Assembly: GCA_051881655.1 (NCBI GenBank)
Contig: JBJEQH010000084.1
Span: 1 to 14,453, forward strand
Length of the DNA stretch: 14,453 nt
Direction: 5' to 3'
Source: Heritagella sp051881655
GTDB taxonomy: Bacteria > Bacillota > Clostridia > Oscillospirales > Acutalibacteraceae
Shown in pieces: positions 13,025 to 14,453 of the stretch. Within the stretch, counting starts at the first letter, position 1, and every line of letters begins with the position of its first letter. The notes beneath the pieces were generated by a model that did not search any database, had not been told where the DNA came from, and saw only the letters and a list, made by a program, of their open reading frames with translations. The translations under genes and the position numbers were made by a program.

Positions 13025-13077
13025 TGAAATTAGCGGTAGATTTTCTGTTTCAAAGTCATTATTATGAAAGTATCATA
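13025..13077. repeat. TGAAA boxes, candidate AraC-family operator
   Basis: TGAAATTA (13025-13032) and TGAAAGTA (13065-13072) are direct repeats exactly 40 bases apart, about four helical turns. A third TGAAA is on the minus strand at 13048-13052. TATGA/TCATA (13063-13067 with 13073-13077) is also an inverted repeat over the -10 region. AraC-family proteins commonly bind spaced direct repeats. These are the best operator candidates for the divergent regulator. Confidence 0.45.
13048..13076 (+). promoter_or_regulatory. Candidate promoter of the GH31 gene
   Basis: Plus strand: weak -35 TTTCAA (13048-13053), 17-base spacer, -10 TATCAT (13071-13076, five of six). Start expected near 13083, about 80 bases before the gene. 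A poor -35 next to a good -10 fits dependence on an activator such as the adjacent AraC-family protein. Confidence 0.5.
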
Positions 13078-13100
13078 GATCATTTGCGGAAAAAGTGCAA
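13072..13100 (-). promoter_or_regulatory. Candidate promoter of the AraC-family gene
   Basis: Minus strand: -35 TTGCAC (13095-13100, three of six), 17-base spacer, -10 TATGAT (13072-13077, five of six). Its -10 covers the same bases as the GH31 -10 on the other strand, so the two promoters would exclude each other. Other weaker minus-strand candidates exist, for example TTGAAA at 13048-13053 with a short 15-base spacer to TAATTT. Confidence 0.4.
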
Positions 13101-13135
13101 GAGGGGCAGTTTGAGCCCTTTCCCCCGTTTTCCGC
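13086..13135 (+). promoter_or_regulatory. Leader hairpin ahead of the GH31 gene
   Basis: GCGGAAAA (13086-13093) is exactly complementary to TTTTCCGC (13128-13135). Inside, GAGGGGC can pair with GCCCTTT, including G-U pairs. The whole would form at the very 5' end of the GH31 transcript and ends about 12 bases before the ribosome-binding site. No U-run follows, so it is not a terminator; a 5' stabilising stem is one possibility. Confidence 0.4.
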
Positions 13136-13161
13136 CCGGAATTTAAAAAGGAGTGAGTGTA

Positions 13162-14453
13162 TTGAAATTCACCAATGGTTTCTGGCTCAAGCGTCCCGGT
13201 GTCGAGCTGTTCAATGCCACCGATATCCGTGAGATGCAGGCCGAAAAGGACAAGGTCACCCTGTTTATCTCCCCGTGGCAGGTCACCAACCGCGGCCGCT
13301 CGATGGACGGCCCGCTGCTGACGGTGGAATTCACTGCCCCGCAGCCGGACATTCTGGCGGTTCATGTGTGGCATTTCATGGGCTCGGCCCGCAAGGAGCC
13401 GGCGTTCGATCTGGATGACCGCAAGTGCCCGCTGACCGCTGTGGACGAGAACGGCGAGATCACCATCAGCAACGGCAATATGACCGCCAAGATGACCAAA
13501 TTCCCGTTTGATCTGCGCTTCTACTACAAGGGCCGCCTGCTGACCAGCCTGGGCGACCGCCAGCTGGGCTATGCCAGAACGACTCAGGGTAACTTCATCC
13601 GCGTGCAGCTGGATATGGGCGTGGGCGAGAAGGTCTACGGCCTGGGCGAGCGCTTCTCCCCGTTTGTGAAGAACGGGCAGGTCGTGGATATCTGGAACGA
13701 GGACGGCGGCACGGCTTCGGAAATCAGCTACAAGAACATCCCCTTCTACATCACCAACAAGGGCTACGGCGTATTCGTCAACTCCACGGACAAGGTCTCC
13801 TATGAAGTGTGCAGCGAGGCCATCTCCCGTACGCAGTTCAGCGTTCCCGGCGAACATGCCCAGTTCATGATCATCGGCGGCGACGAGCCCAAGGACGTGC
13901 TGGTGCATTACACCGACCTGACCGGCAAGCCCGCCCTGCCCCCGTCCTGGACGTTCGGCCTGTGGCTGACCACCTCCTTCACCACCAACTACGACGAGAA
14001 CACCGTGAACAGCTTTGTGGACGGCATGCGCGAGCGCCACATCCCGCTGCACGTTTTCCATTTCGACTGCTACTGGATGAAGGCCTATGAGTGGTGCAAC
14101 TTCACCTGGGACAACGAGATGTTCAGCGATGTGGACGGTATGCTCCGCCGCCTGAAGACGGACAAGAACCTGCACCTGTGCGCCTGGATCAACCCCTATA
14201 TCGGCCAGAAATCCCCCCTGTTCAAAGAGGGCATGGAGCATGGCTATCTGCTCAAGCGCCCCAACGGCGACGTGTGGCAGTGGGACCTGTGGCAGCCCGG
14301 CCAGGGGATCGTGGACTTCACCAATCCCGAGGCCTGCAAGTGGTACCAGGGCTATCTGAGAAAGCTGCTGGATGCGGGCATTGACTGCTTCAAGACCGAC
14401 TTCGGCGAGCGCATTCCCACCGATGTGGTTTACTATGACGGCAGCGACCCGAC
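13162..14453 (+). CDS. yicI: GH31 alpha-xylosidase (YicI type), 5' part only
   Basis: Glycoside hydrolase family 31 enzyme, expected to release alpha-linked xylose, as E. coli YicI does from isoprimeverose-type substrates. The first 430 residues are present; YicI is about 770, so the gene runs out of the window. The N-terminal beta-sandwich (about 1-245) is followed by the start of the catalytic barrel. FDCYWMKAYEWCNF (301-314) matches the YicI substrate-site segment, and KTDFGERIPTD (411-421) contains the nucleophile D413. The acid/base residue lies beyond the edge. The start is TTG at 13162-13164, 8 bases after AAGGAG; an in-frame GTG 9 bases earlier overlaps the ribosome-binding site itself. 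No signal peptide, so cytoplasmic; a sugar transporter is expected nearby outside the window. Divergent AraC-family regulator. Confidence 0.93.
   Translation, partial: MKFTNGFWLKRPGVELFNATDIREMQAEKDKVTLFISPWQVTNRGRSMDGPLLTVEFTAPQPDILAVHVWHFMGSARKEPAFDLDDRKCPLTAVDENGEITISNGNMTAKMTKFPFDLRFYYKGRLLTSLGDRQLGYARTTQGNFIRVQLDMGVGEKVYGLGERFSPFVKNGQVVDIWNEDGGTASEISYKNIPFYITNKGYGVFVNSTDKVSYEVCSEAISRTQFSVPGEHAQFMIIGGDEPKDVLVHYTDLTGKPALPPSWTFGLWLTTSFTTNYDENTVNSFVDGMRERHIPLHVFHFDCYWMKAYEWCNFTWDNEMFSDVDGMLRRLKTDKNLHLCAWINPYIGQKSPLFKEGMEHGYLLKRPNGDVWQWDLWQPGQGIVDFTNPEACKWYQGYLRKLLDAGIDCFKTDFGERIPTDVVYYDGSDP

Noticed and set aside
11472..13067. Plus-strand open frame of 531 codons across the reductase and AraC-family genes
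   Set aside because: It is antisense to two well-supported genes and spans the intergenic terminator-like element; composition is His/Gln/Arg-rich as expected for a shadow frame.
13030..14241. Minus-strand open frame of 403 codons opposite the GH31 gene
   Set aside because: The plus strand encodes a clear YicI-type enzyme with its nucleophile motif; the antisense product is Val/Ala/His-rich shadow sequence.
1..14453. Mobile elements, tRNA/rRNA genes, CRISPR arrays, phage or defence genes
   Set aside because: No transposase, integrase, repeat-spacer pattern, tRNA cloverleaf or rRNA segment was recognised on either strand.

Overview
The window reads as chromosomal DNA of a GC-rich member of Bacillota (Firmicutes), most likely a gut Clostridia of the Oscillospiraceae/Ruminococcaceae or Lachnospiraceae type. 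The reasons are the ribosomal S10 operon order and protein sequences, strong AGGAGG ribosome-binding sites, sigma-A type promoters, several GTG/TTG starts, and the gene mix (HtrA downstream of an OmpR-type two-component pair, a ferredoxin-type aldo/keto reductase, a GH31 alpha-xylosidase). The lineage is an inference. No rRNA, tRNA, insertion sequence, phage gene or CRISPR array was seen.

Region 1 (1-4544, minus strand): the front half of the S10 ribosomal protein operon, read right to left: rpsJ, rplC, rplD, rplW, rplB, rpsS, rplV, rpsC, rplP (rplP is cut by the window edge). The genes are tightly packed. Two junctions share a TAATG stop/start, and two longer spacers (after rpsJ and before rplB's start) each hold an RNA hairpin. 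Region 2 (4545-5038) is the operon's leader. It has an extended -10 promoter with an A/T-rich upstream tract, about 300 nt of 5' UTR, and a perfectly formed intrinsic terminator inside that UTR, so transcription of the operon is probably controlled by attenuation.

Region 3 (5002-9528, minus strand): a four-gene envelope-stress-like operon with its own promoter and terminator: OmpR/PhoB response regulator, HAMP sensor kinase, membrane-anchored HtrA/DegP serine protease, and an unrecognised lipoprotein. Coupled starts (ATGA, TTGA overlaps) tie the genes together. The natural reading is that the kinase senses envelope damage and the regulator drives the protease and lipoprotein.

Region 4 (9541-10785, minus strand): a single creatininase-family hydrolase with its own promoter, a hairpin-rich 3' region, and the terminator of the next gene just upstream.

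Region 5 (10800-14453): an aldo/keto reductase with two C-terminal [4Fe-4S] motifs (minus), an AraC-family regulator with a cupin sensor domain (minus), and, divergent from it, a GH31 alpha-xylosidase of the YicI type (plus, cut by the window end just after the catalytic nucleophile). The AraC/GH31 intergenic region holds overlapping opposed promoters and repeated TGAAA boxes, so the AraC protein is probably the regulator of xyloside use. The reductase has a consensus promoter inside the 3' end of the araC-type gene and a terminator-like structured leader.

The most interesting unexplained signals are RNA elements: the S10 leader attenuator with its alternative pairings, and the terminator-like leader of the aldo/keto reductase. 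The kinase-HtrA-lipoprotein unit is the best protein-level candidate for follow-up.
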